Both the position numbers and the translations under genes were made by a program. Below the pieces are notes generated by a model that saw only the letters and a program-made list of their open reading frames with translations, did no database searches and was not told the origin of the DNA. Positions 1-8,933 of a stretch of DNA of 64,000 nucleotides are shown here, in pieces. Numbering within the stretch: position 1 is the stretch's first letter; each line of letters opens with the position of its first letter. The DNA comes from Nevskiaceae bacterium (GTDB taxonomy: Bacteria > Pseudomonadota > Gammaproteobacteria > Nevskiales > Nevskiaceae): assembly GCA_004297005.1 (NCBI GenBank), contig SCVA01000015.1, forward strand, positions 62,001-126,000. Reading direction: 5' to 3'.

Positions 1-1288
1 TGAAGCGGGTCTGCTCGCGCTGCTTGAAGCGTCGCAGCTGCTCGGCTTTCGAGATCTGCAACCAGAACTTGGCGACCACCGTGCCATTGGCGGTCAACTG
101 TTCCTCGAAGTCGTTGATCTCGGTATAGGCGCGCAACCAATCGGCCTCGGAGCAGAACCCCTCGACCCGCTCCACCAGCACCCGCCCGTACCAGCTGCGG
201 TCGTAGATGGTGAAGCGCCCCTTGCCCGGAAGATGGCGCCAGAAGCGCCAGAGATAGGGCTGGGCGCGTTCCTCGTCGCTAGGCGCGGCGATGGGAATGG
301 TGTGGTACAGGCGGGCATCCAGCGCCGAGGTGATGCGGCGGATCGCGCCGCCCTTGCCGGCGGCGTCCATGCCCTCGAACACGCAGACCACGTTGTGCCG
401 CGCAAATCGGGGGTGCCGCGAGGCCAGCGCCAGACGGCCCTGCAGGTTCTCCAGTTGCCGCTGGTAGCTCGGCTTGGCCAGCTTCTGCTTGAGATCCATC
501 CGCGCCAGGATGTGCAGATGGTCCGGCGGCCGGACCAGCGGTGGCGCCGAGGGCTTGGCCAGGGCTTTCGGCGACGTGGCCTGCAGGCGTTGCCGCAGCG
601 CCTGCAGCAGGGCAGTGCCCACCGCCACCGCCCGGTAGCGGGGGTCGGAGCCCTCGACCACCAGCCAGGGCGACTGGGCGGTGCTGGTCTGGCGCAGGGT
701 TTCCTCGCTGATGCGGTAGAAGCGGTCGTACTGCTGGAAGAAGTCCCAGTCGCGGTCGGTGACCCGCCAGCGGGTATCGGGGTCGGACTGCAGCTGCTCC
801 AGGCGCTTCTTCTGGCGCTTGTGCGAGAGGTGAAACCAGAACTTCAGGATCAGCGCGCCCTCGTCGGCGAGCATGCGCTCGAAGTGGTTGATCTCCTCGA
901 TGGAGCGCAGCAGATCGCCCTTGCTGCTGCGCTTGAACACGCGGTCGATGATCGGCGCGGTATACCAGGAGCCGAACAGGATGCCGATGCGGCCCTTGGG
1001 CGGCAGCGCGCTCCAGTAGCGCGCCGCCATCGGCTGGTCATGCGCGAGGCCCGAAGGATCGTCGAAGGCGTGGGTGTGGATATGCCGCGGGTCCATCCAC
1101 TCGTTGAGCAGATTGACGGTCTCGCCCTTGCCGGCGCCGCGCACGCCGGAGATCAGGATGATCACCGGGAAGCGGCCGTTCTGGCTCAGGTCGTACTGGG
1201 CGTCCAGCAGATCGGCACGCAGGCCCGGCTCGATCTGCCGGTAGCGGCTCTTGGACAGCTTGTGCCCGAGTTCTGCGGCTTCAAACAT
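1..1288 (-). CDS. pap: Polyphosphate:AMP phosphotransferase, 3' end outside window
   Basis: This PPK2-family enzyme uses polyphosphate to phosphorylate AMP to ADP in the cytoplasm. The visible 429 codons hold two tandem PPK2 modules, as in class II PPK2 proteins. The first has a P-loop-like motif GVRGAGKGE near residues 48-56, and the second has FEGMDAAGKGG near residue 306 followed by YDRSWYGRVL. The start is the ATG at 1286-1288 (MFEAAELGHKLSK). The family is usually about 500 residues, so roughly 70 are missing beyond position 1. A near-consensus FNR/ANR-type box lies about 93 bases upstream. The identification rests on motif and full-length similarity by eye and is strong. Confidence 0.93.
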   Translation of the reverse strand, partial: MFEAAELGHKLSKSRYRQIEPGLRADLLDAQYDLSQNGRFPVIILISGVRGAGKGETVNLLNEWMDPRHIHTHAFDDPSGLAHDQPMAARYWSALPPKGRIGILFGSWYTAPIIDRVFKRSSKGDLLRSIEEINHFERMLADEGALILKFWFHLSHKRQKKRLEQLQSDPDTRWRVTDRDWDFFQQYDRFYRISEETLRQTSTAQSPWLVVEGSDPRYRAVAVGTALLQALRQRLQATSPKALAKPSAPPLVRPPDHLHILARMDLKQKLAKPSYQRQLENLQGRLALASRHPRFARHNVVCVFEGMDAAGKGGAIRRITSALDARLYHTIPIAAPSDEERAQPYLWRFWRHLPGKGRFTIYDRSWYGRVLVERVEGFCSEADWLRAYTEINDFEEQLTANGTVVAKFWLQISKAEQLRRFKQREQTRF

Positions 1289-1359
1289 GGCGGTGCCCCC
1301 CGGCCCTGGACCCAGCCCTGGCGAATTCGCCGACTGGCGGTCCGGCTCAGGAGCCTGAG

Positions 1360-1378
1360 CCCCGGCCGGGGGCCGGGG
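1360..1378. repeat. GC-rich palindrome upstream of pap
   Basis: Perfect 8-bp arms (CCCCGGCC and GGCCGGGG) are separated by 3 bases, directly before the FNR-like box. It could be a hairpin terminator without a U-tract or simply part of the pap promoter region. No function can be assigned. Confidence 0.3.
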
Positions 1379-1380
1379 CA

Positions 1381-1394
1381 TTGACCTGCATCAA
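1381..1394. promoter_or_regulatory. Possible FNR/ANR-type binding site
   Basis: The sequence TTGACCTGCATCAA matches the palindromic FNR/ANR consensus TTGAT-N4-ATCAA at 9 of 10 defined positions. It lies in the region upstream of the leftward polyphosphate:AMP phosphotransferase gene. Oxygen-dependent control of that gene is an inference from this single site. Confidence 0.4.
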
Positions 1395-1424
1395 GCCCGC
1401 TCCGGTAGATGGCAGCCCGCCTCC

Positions 1425-1566
1425 CTAATGCTGGCGCAGACCACGCACCCGCAGCTTGAAGTTCATCGCCGGGCCGGGCGTCGGCGCGGTCTTGGTCTTG
1501 AGCACGTAGCCGGGCGTCGGCAGTTCCAGATCCAGCCGATGGAACAGCCTGCGCGACCTGCCACGT
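1425..1566 (-). pseudogene. Truncated C-terminal tail of an unknown protein
   Basis: Read leftward, this frame is open for 46 codons after an in-frame TGA and ends with TAG at 1425-1427. The peptide (LDLELPTPGYVLKTKTAP, then FKLRVRGLRQH) reads like the last beta-strands of a soluble protein rather than random sequence. There is no start codon context or N-terminus. It abuts head-to-head the truncated ferredoxin tail at 1544. I do not recognise the family. Confidence 0.4.
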
Positions 1567-1735
1567 GCACATCAGTGCGCCCTGGCTGGCCAAGCTGCCG
1601 CCGATGGCCGATTTCGAGAAGTCGATGCTGGAGTTCGCCGTCGACAACGACGAGTCCTCGCGCCTGGGCTGCCAGATCAAGATGACCGCGGAGCTCGACG
1701 GCATCGTCGTGCACACGCCGCTGGGCCAGCATTGA
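1544..1735 (+). pseudogene. Truncated [2Fe-2S] ferredoxin, C-terminal part only
   Basis: The frame reads TACATCHVHISAPWLAKLPP and then SRLGCQIKMTAELDGIVVHT before a TGA at 1733-1735. This is the C-terminal half of an adrenodoxin/ISC-type [2Fe-2S] ferredoxin. The CxxC pair and the final cluster cysteine are present, but the N-terminal half with the first cluster cysteine is missing. The upstream bases instead belong to a truncated gene on the other strand. A functional ferredoxin cannot be made from this fragment, so it is called a pseudogene. Confidence 0.7.
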
Positions 1736-1776
1736 GCCGGCGGAGTCGGGGCCCGCGACGCGAGCGCCAAAGCATC

Positions 1777-1804
1777 GGCCACGCCCCGAACGGGGCGCTG
1801 GCCT
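1777..1804. terminator. Hairpin after the ferredoxin remnant
   Basis: CGCCCCG-AA-CGGGGCG forms a perfect 7-bp stem that extends through GGCCA/TGGCC. It lies about 42 bases after the stop of the truncated ferredoxin. It lacks a T-run, so it may be an old terminator or just a palindrome. The rest of 1736-1885 shows nothing recognisable. Confidence 0.3.
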
Positions 1805-1885
1805 CGGCACTCTCGTCGTAGTGCATCCGTCGCCTTCGCCACGGACCCCAGCCGCGCGGGCGAGCGCGGGAACCGAACCAGGCGA

Positions 1886-2254
1886 TCAGTGCCCGCCGCT
1901 GTCCACGCTGGAGTCGGGCGCCGCATATCGCTTCCAGCCCCAGCGCTCCCGCACCACGTAGATCAACAGGGCAACGAAGCCGAGCAGCAGCACCGCCACG
2001 GCGAAAGGCAGCAGCCAGGCCAGCGAGGGCAGGAAGATGCCGAGCGCGCAGAGCAAGACGCCGGGCAGGTAGAAACGCGACCACAGCCAGTTGTTGGCGA
2101 TGGCCGGGTGCCGGCGTTCCACCAGCTCACCGGCGCAACGCGGACAGACCAGCCGGCCCTCCGGTCCGGGCTGTCTGCGAACCCGCCGCAGGCGGAGCGA
2201 GGCCGCGCAGTGCGGGCAACGAAAGTCCATCAGAGGGTCGAGTTCGGATAGCAC
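1886..2254 (-). CDS. Small membrane protein with N-terminal zinc ribbon
   Basis: This 122-residue protein begins with a CPHC...CPRC pair of cysteine knuckles (about residues 13-41), typical of a zinc ribbon. Two hydrophobic segments follow (FYLPGVLLCALGIFLPSL and LLPFAVAVLLLGFVALLIYV), so it is probably an inner-membrane protein with a cytoplasmic zinc-binding head. The GTG at 2252-2254 is chosen because AAGGAA lies 7 bases before it. The next ATG at 2230, just before the first cysteine pair, lacks a ribosome-binding site. No specific function is known. Confidence 0.7.
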   Translation of the reverse strand: MLSELDPLMDFRCPHCAASLRLRRVRRQPGPEGRLVCPRCAGELVERRHPAIANNWLWSRFYLPGVLLCALGIFLPSLAWLLPFAVAVLLLGFVALLIYVVRERWGWKRYAAPDSSVDSGGH

Positions 2255-2481
2255 CTGCCGATTCCTTGCTTCGTTACACCGATACGGCGCCGGAAGCTGG
2301 CGCAGCGAGGATGGACACTACACCAGCCCGGACCGCTGGCACCCGGCCTGCGGCACCGCCAGGAGTCGTCCGGCGGCCTGCCAGCCAAAATGTAAAGAGG
2401 TGAAAACGCCGGTATGCCAGGCCCGCGCTGGCGGCGTACTGTTGCAGCCATCGGCTCCGGCCGCGAAAACCTCTACCGGTC

Positions 2482-3231
2482 ATGGACCTCTCACCTCAGT
2501 ACAAGGCCGCCACTGCCACCGAGCGCACGGTGCGGGTGCTGGTGGTGGACGACGACGAAAAGCTGCGCAGCTTCATCCTGCGGCATCTCGAACAGGCGGG
2601 CTTTCACGCGACCGGCGTCGGTGACGGGCGGCAGATGGAGCGGGCGATCCGGCGCGAGTACTTCGACATCGCTGTGGTCGATCTGATGCTGCCGGACGCC
2701 GACGGCTTGCAGTTGTGCACGCGGCTACGCGCCGAGGGCTGGGAAACCCCGGTGCTGATGCTGAGCGCGCGCGGCGACGAGGTGGATCGCGTGGTCGGCC
2801 TGGAGATGGGCGCTGACGACTATCTCGCCAAGCCCTGTAGCGCCCGCGAGCTGATCGCCCGCATCCGCGCGATCACCCGCCGCACGCAGGCGCCGGTGGC
2901 GCGGCACTCGGTGGCGAAGTCGGACAACTATCGCTTCGGGGCCTTCGAGATCGACTACACCAGTCGCACGCTGCGCCGCGATGGCAGCCCGCTGCCGCTT
3001 TCGCCCACCGAGTTCGCGCTGCTGTCGGTGCTCAGCCAGCGTCCCAACAGGCCGCTGTCGCGGGATCAGCTCTCGGTGCTGGTCTCCGGCAAGGACTACC
3101 GGCCGGAGGAACGCACCCTGGACGTGCGCATCTCGCGGCTACGGCGTCTGATCGAGGACAACCCCGACCGCCCGACCTACCTGCGCACCGTCTGGGGCGT
3201 CGGCTACGTGTTCGTGCCGGACGAGCCATGA
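2482..3231 (+). CDS. ompR: OmpR-family response regulator
   Basis: This 249-residue regulator has an N-terminal receiver domain (about residues 17-130) with acidic residues VVDDDEK, phospho-acceptor Asp67 in AVVDLMLPDADG and the conserved Lys117 in YLAKP. A C-terminal winged-helix DNA-binding domain ends in RTVWGVGYVFVPDEP. The stop overlaps the start of the next gene (ATGA), which encodes an EnvZ-like kinase, so the two are translationally coupled. The assignment to OmpR rather than another member of the family rests on this pairing and the overall sequence. The target genes cannot be deduced from the window. Confidence 0.88.
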   Translation: MDLSPQYKAATATERTVRVLVVDDDEKLRSFILRHLEQAGFHATGVGDGRQMERAIRREYFDIAVVDLMLPDADGLQLCTRLRAEGWETPVLMLSARGDEVDRVVGLEMGADDYLAKPCSARELIARIRAITRRTQAPVARHSVAKSDNYRFGAFEIDYTSRTLRRDGSPLPLSPTEFALLSVLSQRPNRPLSRDQLSVLVSGKDYRPEERTLDVRISRLRRLIEDNPDRPTYLRTVWGVGYVFVPDEP

Positions 3232-4535
3232 CGCCGCCGCCCGCCAACGAAGCCGCCGCCAGCTTTCGCCGCGCGCCGCTGCTGCGCAGCACCTTTTCGC
3301 GCGCGCTCACCGCCATCCTGGTCGCCCAGCTACTCACGGTCGCGCTTGCCGGCGTGACCCTGGTTCCACTCGCCTATCAGGGCCGCGTCAATCTGATCGT
3401 CAGCCTGCTCGACGGCGTGATCGCCGGCATCCAAGTCTCCGCCGACGCCCTGCCGGCCGGGCAGCAATTGCGCCTGCTCCAGAACGCCGGGCTGGAACTC
3501 AGCAACAGCCGGCCGCCCAGCAGCCGGGCGACCGGCCTGGGCTACTTTCTGCGGCTCGCCCACGTCGAGTCCGACATTAGCGCCGCCCTCGATGCCGAAG
3601 TGATCTTCGAGCGGCGCGCGCCCGGGCAACTGGTGATCTGGGTGCGCAAACCGGATCTGCTCGGCGGCGCCTGGCTGGGCGTCAAACGCAGCCAGGAGCC
3701 GCTGCAGCTCGGCCCCTGGCTCAGCCTCTGGGGTTCGCTGACCCTGCTGTTCGCGATACTGACCGCCGTGCTGTTCTCCCTCACCGTGAGCCGGCCGCTG
3801 CGCAGCCTCGCCAGCGCGGCCGAAAACTCGGCCAAGGCCGGCGAGCCGCTGCTCTGGCAGCCCAGCGGCGCCGAGGAGATCCGCCACCTGGGCGCCATCG
3901 TCGCCAATGCCCACGCGCGGCTGGACCGGCACTACCGCGAGCAGCAGCTCGTACTCGCCGCCGCCTCGCACGACATGCGCACACCGCTGTCGCGCCTGCG
4001 CCTCGCCGTGGACCTGCTGCCCGCCAACGATTCGGCGCTGGTGCAGGACATGACCCGCGACATCGAGGAGATCGACGACCAGATCGGCGAGTTCCTGCGC
4101 CTGCTGCGGCTGGGCTTGCAGGAACCCACGGTGGAGCTGGATCTCGCGGCGGTGCTGCGCAGCATCGCCCGACAGTACGGCAGCGGCGGCGGCGAGATCC
4201 GCTACCAGGGGCCACCGGTGCTGGTGCAGCGGCTGTCGGCGCGCGCGCTGCAATGGATACTGCGGACGCTGGTGCAGAACGCCATCGAGCACGGCCGGCC
4301 GCCCATCGAGCTGAGCCTGGCGAAGGAGTCGGACGCGCTGCGCATCCGCATCCGCGACCACGGCGCCGGCGTCGCCGAAGACAGCCTGCCCCTGCTCGGA
4401 CGCCAGGTCGCGAGCCGGAGCCGGGGGCATGGCCTGGTGGTCTGCCGACGGCTGATCGAGGATCTCGGCGGGCGTCTGGAGTTCAGCAATGCCCAGCCGG
4501 GGCTGGTGGCCGAGATCGTCTTGCCGGTCCGCTGA
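3228..4535 (+). CDS. envZ: EnvZ-like sensor histidine kinase
   Basis: This 435-residue inner-membrane kinase has a transmembrane helix near residues 29-50, a periplasmic loop of about 110 residues and a second helix near residues 163-187. A HAMP linker and the H-box ASHDMRTPLSRLRLAVDLL with phospho-acceptor His248 follow. The N-box is seen in VQNAIEHGRPP and the G-box in DHGAGV. It overlaps the response regulator gene by 4 bases and would phosphorylate its product. The H-box sequence is that of the EnvZ group. The final ATP-lid region is short (GRQVASRSRGHGLVV), as in EnvZ. Confidence 0.88.
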   Translation: MTPPPANEAAASFRRAPLLRSTFSRALTAILVAQLLTVALAGVTLVPLAYQGRVNLIVSLLDGVIAGIQVSADALPAGQQLRLLQNAGLELSNSRPPSSRATGLGYFLRLAHVESDISAALDAEVIFERRAPGQLVIWVRKPDLLGGAWLGVKRSQEPLQLGPWLSLWGSLTLLFAILTAVLFSLTVSRPLRSLASAAENSAKAGEPLLWQPSGAEEIRHLGAIVANAHARLDRHYREQQLVLAAASHDMRTPLSRLRLAVDLLPANDSALVQDMTRDIEEIDDQIGEFLRLLRLGLQEPTVELDLAAVLRSIARQYGSGGGEIRYQGPPVLVQRLSARALQWILRTLVQNAIEHGRPPIELSLAKESDALRIRIRDHGAGVAEDSLPLLGRQVASRSRGHGLVVCRRLIEDLGGRLEFSNAQPGLVAEIVLPVR

Positions 4536-4686
4536 ACCGAGCCGCTGGCACCGCCCCAAGTCATTACAGGCAGTTACATTCTGACCCCGTCGTCAGACCC
4601 CCCAAACACCTTAATCGGACACGAACTTTGCGTTAATCCGTCGTGAAAACCGCCTCAGGGCGGCATCCATTCATAACCGGATTGGC

Positions 4687-7600
4687 GTGAAGACTATGAC
4701 CATCAAGGAAGCAGAGGCGCATCGCGGGTCGGCGCCTGGCAAGGCTATTTACCGTTTGCCTGGCGCCGGCAAAGCCCTGGCCGCAGCGGTGATTTCCGTG
4801 GCGGCGGTGCTGGCGGTGCTGAACCGCGACCGCGATGGCCTGGAGCAGCTCACCGCGCAGGCGCAGTGCCCGGCCGGGCATGTCGCGCGCGACCCGCTGG
4901 CGGTGTCGCAGGAGCTCAACCCCGCTTACGCCCGCGACCACGCGGAAGCGATCCGCCAGCAATTTGGCGAGCAGATCTGCGTACCGCGCAATCTGCCGGA
5001 GTCCATGTTCGAGATCGGCGCCCTGCGCCGCGACAAGACGCAGGTCGCCGGCCACCCGCTCGGTGGCCTGCGCAAGGCGGTGGAACAGAAGCAGGCGATG
5101 CAGGCCGCGCAAGCCAAGGTGGCCAATGCCGAGGGCGCCTGGAGTGACTACGGCCAGGGGCCGCAGGTTTCCGACCCGGCCTATCCGGCGGGCAATACCG
5201 ACGGCATTCCCGAAGTGGCCGGCCGTGTCGACAACTTCGCCTACGACTCGGAGGCCAAGCGCCTGTTCGCGGCGGTGGGCAATGGCGGCATCTGGATGAG
5301 CGAGGCGGTGGACGGCGATCTCGGCACGCTGGGCGACCATTGGGTGCCGATCGGCGACCGGCTGCCGACGCTGGTGAACAGCGCGGTGGCCTGGACCACC
5401 GCCGAGGGCGGACGCCTGATCGTGCTCACCGGCGAGCACACCATGGGCGGCAACTCCTACGTCGGGCTCGGCGTGTACTGGAGCGATGACCTCGGCCAGA
5501 CCTGGCATCACGCAGAGGGCGTCCCCGACGGGGCGCTGGCCTTCAAGCTCGCGGTCGATGGCTCCAACCCCAAAATCATCTACGCGGCCACCGGCAAGGG
5601 GCTGTTCCGCTCCGACGACGCCGGCGAGAGCTTCGTCAACGTCAAGCTGCCGGTCTCGGCAGAATGCGCCGGCGTCGAGAGCCTCGGCCCCTGCCAGTTC
5701 GCCAGCTTCGTCACCGACGTGGTGGTGAAGGCGCCGGGCGGCTCCACCAACTTCCAATGCGGCGCCGAGGGCTGCCCGGTGCTCGCCGCGGTCGGCTTCC
5801 GCGCCGGCGCCATCCCCTATGCCGATGGCACTCTGCAGGCGCCCGGCAACGGTCTGTACCGGTCGGAAACCGGCCGGCCGGACAGCTTCGAGAAGCAGGG
5901 CGGCTCCGCGCTGCTGGGTCTGCTGCCCTTCGGCTTCGCCCAGCCGGAGCGCATCGGCCGCGTGGAGCTGGGCGCGGCCATCGGCCCGGGGCAGGACCAC
6001 AGCTATGTCTACGCCATCGTCGAAGACGCGGTGCTGTTCAACGGCGGCTTCCCGCTGCTCGACATCGATGTCGGCCAGAACTTCGACCCGGCCACGCTCT
6101 GCGCCATCACCGGGCCGGTGTCCTCGATCTGCGAATACCTGGTCGGTGGCGTCGCCGGCGCGACGACTTTCAACGGCCTCTACGTTTCCGACGACTTCGG
6201 CAGGAGCTGGACGCGCCTGCTGGACGACGCCGGCCTCTACGCCAACGCCCTGCCTGCGGGCTCCTCGCTGGCGGCGGTGATCGCGCTCGGCGTCGGTCCG
6301 GGCGTGCAGTCCTGGTACGACATGTGGGTCAAGCCCGATCCGACCCAGGCGCTGGCCGGCGCGCCGACCCGCGTCACCTTTGGGCTGGAAGAGCTGTGGG
6401 TCAACCGCCTGCCGCTGCCGCCGCTGGGGCTGGTTGAGAACACGCCCATCGGCTGGAACGTGTTCGGCGCCTACTTCGCCGGCGACACCTGCCTGTTCCT
6501 GATCGGCAATCTCGGTCTGGGCGAAAGCGCGCCGCTCTGCCCCGGCTACGACGGCCTGATCAATGGCACCACCACGCACCCCGACCAGCACGACGGCATC
6601 TACATCCCCGACGGCAAGGGTGGCACCTGGCTGTTTGTCGGCAACGATGGCGGCGTCTACCGCCAGCACTCCTCCGGCATCACCGACAACTTCCGCAACG
6701 ACCGCTGGGGCCGTGGCGTCAACCAGGGCTTCTATACCCTGATGAACTACGGCATCGCGGTCGCCAACGATGGCACCGTGTACTACGGACTGCAGGACAA
6801 CACCTCGGGCAAGATCGAGCCCGACACCCGCCGGCAGGTGCGCCTGTATGTGGGTGACGGCATGTGGGCGGCGGTGCACCCGGAAAACTCGCAGATCGCC
6901 TACTACCAGACGCCCGGCCTGGCGCTGGTGCGCACGCTCAATGGTGGCGCCAGCTACGACTATCTGGACAGCTTCGATGTCGGCACCGCGCACTTCCTGT
7001 CGCCGTTCGTGATGGACCCGGTGGACCCCGAGCATCTGGTGGCGGCCGGCACCAAGGTGGCGGAAACCTCCGACGCCTCCACCGGCGGCAACTGGACCAC
7101 GGTATTCGAGCTGGGCGCCGACGAGGCCAGCGGCGCCGCGCGCCAGACCCGTCAGCGTCCGCTGGCGGTGCAGGGCGACAACATCTACGTCGGCTACTGC
7201 GGTCCCTGCAATCTCGCCGGCAGCGACGCCCAGTTCCAGAGCGGCATCGCCACCAACGTCGGCGGTGACAAGCCGCCGCAGCGCGGCACCGGCGACGGCT
7301 GGCACTTCGCCAAGGCGGAAGGCCTGCCCAACCGCTACATCTACGAGATCGCCATCGACCCCGAAAACCCCAAGACCATCTGGGTGGTGCTGGGCGGCTA
7401 CTCGCCGGCGCGCTGGGCGCCGCCGGGGCAGCACCTCGACCAGAACCCGGACCTCGGGACTGGCAGCGTCTACAAGTCCACCGATGCCGGTGAGACCTTT
7501 ACGAACGTCAGCGGCAATCTGCCGGAGATGATCGTCACCTCCATCCTCAAGCGTCGCGACCAGTTGATCATCGGCACCGACATCGGCGTGTTCATCTCCA

Positions 7601-7902
7601 GCGACCTCGACGGCAAGGAATGGGCGCCGCTCGGCGATCTGCCCGCCGTGCCGGTCAACCAACTGGTGCTGAAACCGGATGACGACAAGCAGTTGTTCGC
7701 CGCCACCTTCGGGCGCGGCGTGCAGCACTACCTGCTGAGCGACAACCCCGGCGGTGGCTCCTCGGGTGGCGGCTCGGGCGGATCTTCCGGTGGTTCCTCC
7801 GGCGGCAGCGAGGACGGCCGCTTCGGTGGCGGCCTGGGTCTGGGCCTGCTCGGCCTGATGGCGGCGGCGACGCTGCTGCGCCGGCGGCCACGCAGGGCCT
7901 AG
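4687..7902 (+). CDS. Large BNR/sialidase-type beta-propeller protein with GlyGly-CTERM-like tail
   Basis: This 1071-residue protein carries several Asp-box/BNR-type repeats, for example WSDDLGQTWHH, FRSDDAGESFVNV, YVSDDFGRSWTRL, YKSTDAGETFTNV and ISSDLDGKEWAPL. These suggest one or two exported beta-propellers. The N-terminus has a hydrophobic stretch near residues 30-45. The end is a Ser/Gly-rich linker, a hydrophobic helix (GLGLGLLGLMAAATLL) and a basic cluster RRRPRR, which resembles the GlyGly-CTERM sorting signal processed by rhombosortase. Substrate or ligand is unknown; BNR folds occur in sialidases, photosynthesis assembly factors and adhesins. The start may be the GTG at 4687 or the ATG at 4696. 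Confidence 0.8.
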   Translation: MKTMTIKEAEAHRGSAPGKAIYRLPGAGKALAAAVISVAAVLAVLNRDRDGLEQLTAQAQCPAGHVARDPLAVSQELNPAYARDHAEAIRQQFGEQICVPRNLPESMFEIGALRRDKTQVAGHPLGGLRKAVEQKQAMQAAQAKVANAEGAWSDYGQGPQVSDPAYPAGNTDGIPEVAGRVDNFAYDSEAKRLFAAVGNGGIWMSEAVDGDLGTLGDHWVPIGDRLPTLVNSAVAWTTAEGGRLIVLTGEHTMGGNSYVGLGVYWSDDLGQTWHHAEGVPDGALAFKLAVDGSNPKIIYAATGKGLFRSDDAGESFVNVKLPVSAECAGVESLGPCQFASFVTDVVVKAPGGSTNFQCGAEGCPVLAAVGFRAGAIPYADGTLQAPGNGLYRSETGRPDSFEKQGGSALLGLLPFGFAQPERIGRVELGAAIGPGQDHSYVYAIVEDAVLFNGGFPLLDIDVGQNFDPATLCAITGPVSSICEYLVGGVAGATTFNGLYVSDDFGRSWTRLLDDAGLYANALPAGSSLAAVIALGVGPGVQSWYDMWVKPDPTQALAGAPTRVTFGLEELWVNRLPLPPLGLVENTPIGWNVFGAYFAGDTCLFLIGNLGLGESAPLCPGYDGLINGTTTHPDQHDGIYIPDGKGGTWLFVGNDGGVYRQHSSGITDNFRNDRWGRGVNQGFYTLMNYGIAVANDGTVYYGLQDNTSGKIEPDTRRQVRLYVGDGMWAAVHPENSQIAYYQTPGLALVRTLNGGASYDYLDSFDVGTAHFLSPFVMDPVDPEHLVAAGTKVAETSDASTGGNWTTVFELGADEASGAARQTRQRPLAVQGDNIYVGYCGPCNLAGSDAQFQSGIATNVGGDKPPQRGTGDGWHFAKAEGLPNRYIYEIAIDPENPKTIWVVLGGYSPARWAPPGQHLDQNPDLGTGSVYKSTDAGETFTNVSGNLPEMIVTSILKRRDQLIIGTDIGVFISSDLDGKEWAPLGDLPAVPVNQLVLKPDDDKQLFAATFGRGVQHYLLSDNPGGGSSGGGSGGSSGGSSGGSEDGRFGGGLGLGLLGLMAAATLLRRRPRRA

Positions 7903-8044
7903 GCGAAACACCGGCGTCGTCTGCGACTGGCAAGCCAGCGTGGACAGCGCCGGTGCCCCTCTCACAAGAAGTCATCGTGAACCACGGGCGCGGAGCGGCA
8001 GGGATTGCCGTCCCGCGCCCGTTCCAGTGTTGAGGACCACATCA

Positions 8045-8734
8045 ATGCCTTTCCTGAAACCCCACCTGCTGTTGGCCACCGGCCTGCTGTTGACCGCCCC
8101 CGCCGCGCAGGCACTGAAGCTGGAAACCGCTGCACTGCTGCTCGGCACCAGCGTGCTCGGCACCGAGGCCGGCATTGCCGCCCTTCGAGACCAACCAAGC
8201 TGGTTCAGCCAGCTCCGCGCGGCCTCCGCCGCCGAAGGCTGGCTGCTGAGCATCGAAAGCGAGGGTCCGCGTGGCGACTTCGCCTCGCTGCGCGACATCC
8301 GCGTCACCACCATGGACCTGAGCCGGGCCTGGCGGCTGCCGTATGGCTTCGAGTTCCAGTTGGGCGGCGGTCTGCTGAGCGCGCAGGGCAGCAAGGGCGA
8401 TCTGTTCTCGCCCGAGCCGCCGCAGGACAGCGACGCCATCGCGCTGCACCTGGGGCCTGGGCTGCGCTACAACCTGCCGGAGTGGCGCGGCAGCCGCGTG
8501 TTCATCGACAGCAGCATCCATTTGCTGGTCAGCAGTCCGGAGTTCCCGGCCGACGGCACGCGCGTCAACGGCCTGATCCGCCACGGCATCGGTCTCAGCC
8601 ACGATTTCGGCCGCTACGGCCGCGCCGAAGCCGGCTGGCATCTCGGCCATGTTTCCAACGGCTCCGGCGAAAACGACAACAACCCCGCCTGGGACGGCCA
8701 GGGTGCTTGGTTGGGTTGGCGGTTCGGCTTCTGA
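8045..8734 (+). CDS. PagL-like lipid A 3-O-deacylase (acyloxyacyl hydrolase family)
   Basis: This 229-residue protein starts with a signal peptide (residues 1-20, ending AAQA) and has the alternating pattern of an outer-membrane beta-barrel. The C-terminal GWHLGHVSNGSGENDNN contains the H-x-S-N catalytic signature of PagL, and the chain ends in Phe, as barrel proteins do. PagL enzymes remove the 3-O acyl chain from lipid A in the outer membrane. It is longer than classical PagL (about 170-185 residues) because of an insert around residues 40-80. The start is the ATG at 8045, preceded by GAGGACC. Confidence 0.72.
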   Translation: MPFLKPHLLLATGLLLTAPAAQALKLETAALLLGTSVLGTEAGIAALRDQPSWFSQLRAASAAEGWLLSIESEGPRGDFASLRDIRVTTMDLSRAWRLPYGFEFQLGGGLLSAQGSKGDLFSPEPPQDSDAIALHLGPGLRYNLPEWRGSRVFIDSSIHLLVSSPEFPADGTRVNGLIRHGIGLSHDFGRYGRAEAGWHLGHVSNGSGENDNNPAWDGQGAWLGWRFGF

Positions 8735-8933
8735 GGTCCTGGTGCTGGCTGCGACTGGCCGGGAATGGCGGGCCCAGCAGGAGCGCGAGCGTTTCCTTCA
8801 GCACTATCAGCACCTGACCCTTCACGCCCAGGAGCGGCTGCCATCGAAAGCCGATGTGACACTGCGCCTGGGCCTCGATCACGAGGTCGAGAGCACTCGA
8901 TACCGGAACAAGAGCCGCTACCCCGGCGGATGT

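Noticed and set aside
4633-7965. Long antisense open frame (over 1000 codons) on the minus strand of the BNR gene
   Set aside because: It is a shadow of high-GC codon use; its composition (Ala, Arg, Val, Gly, Gln, His) shows no domain and the plus strand has clear BNR repeats.
8735-8933. Open plus-strand frame running on after the PagL-like gene
   Set aside because: No start site, no motif, and it continues through the antisense of the TetR gene, so it is probably a shadow.
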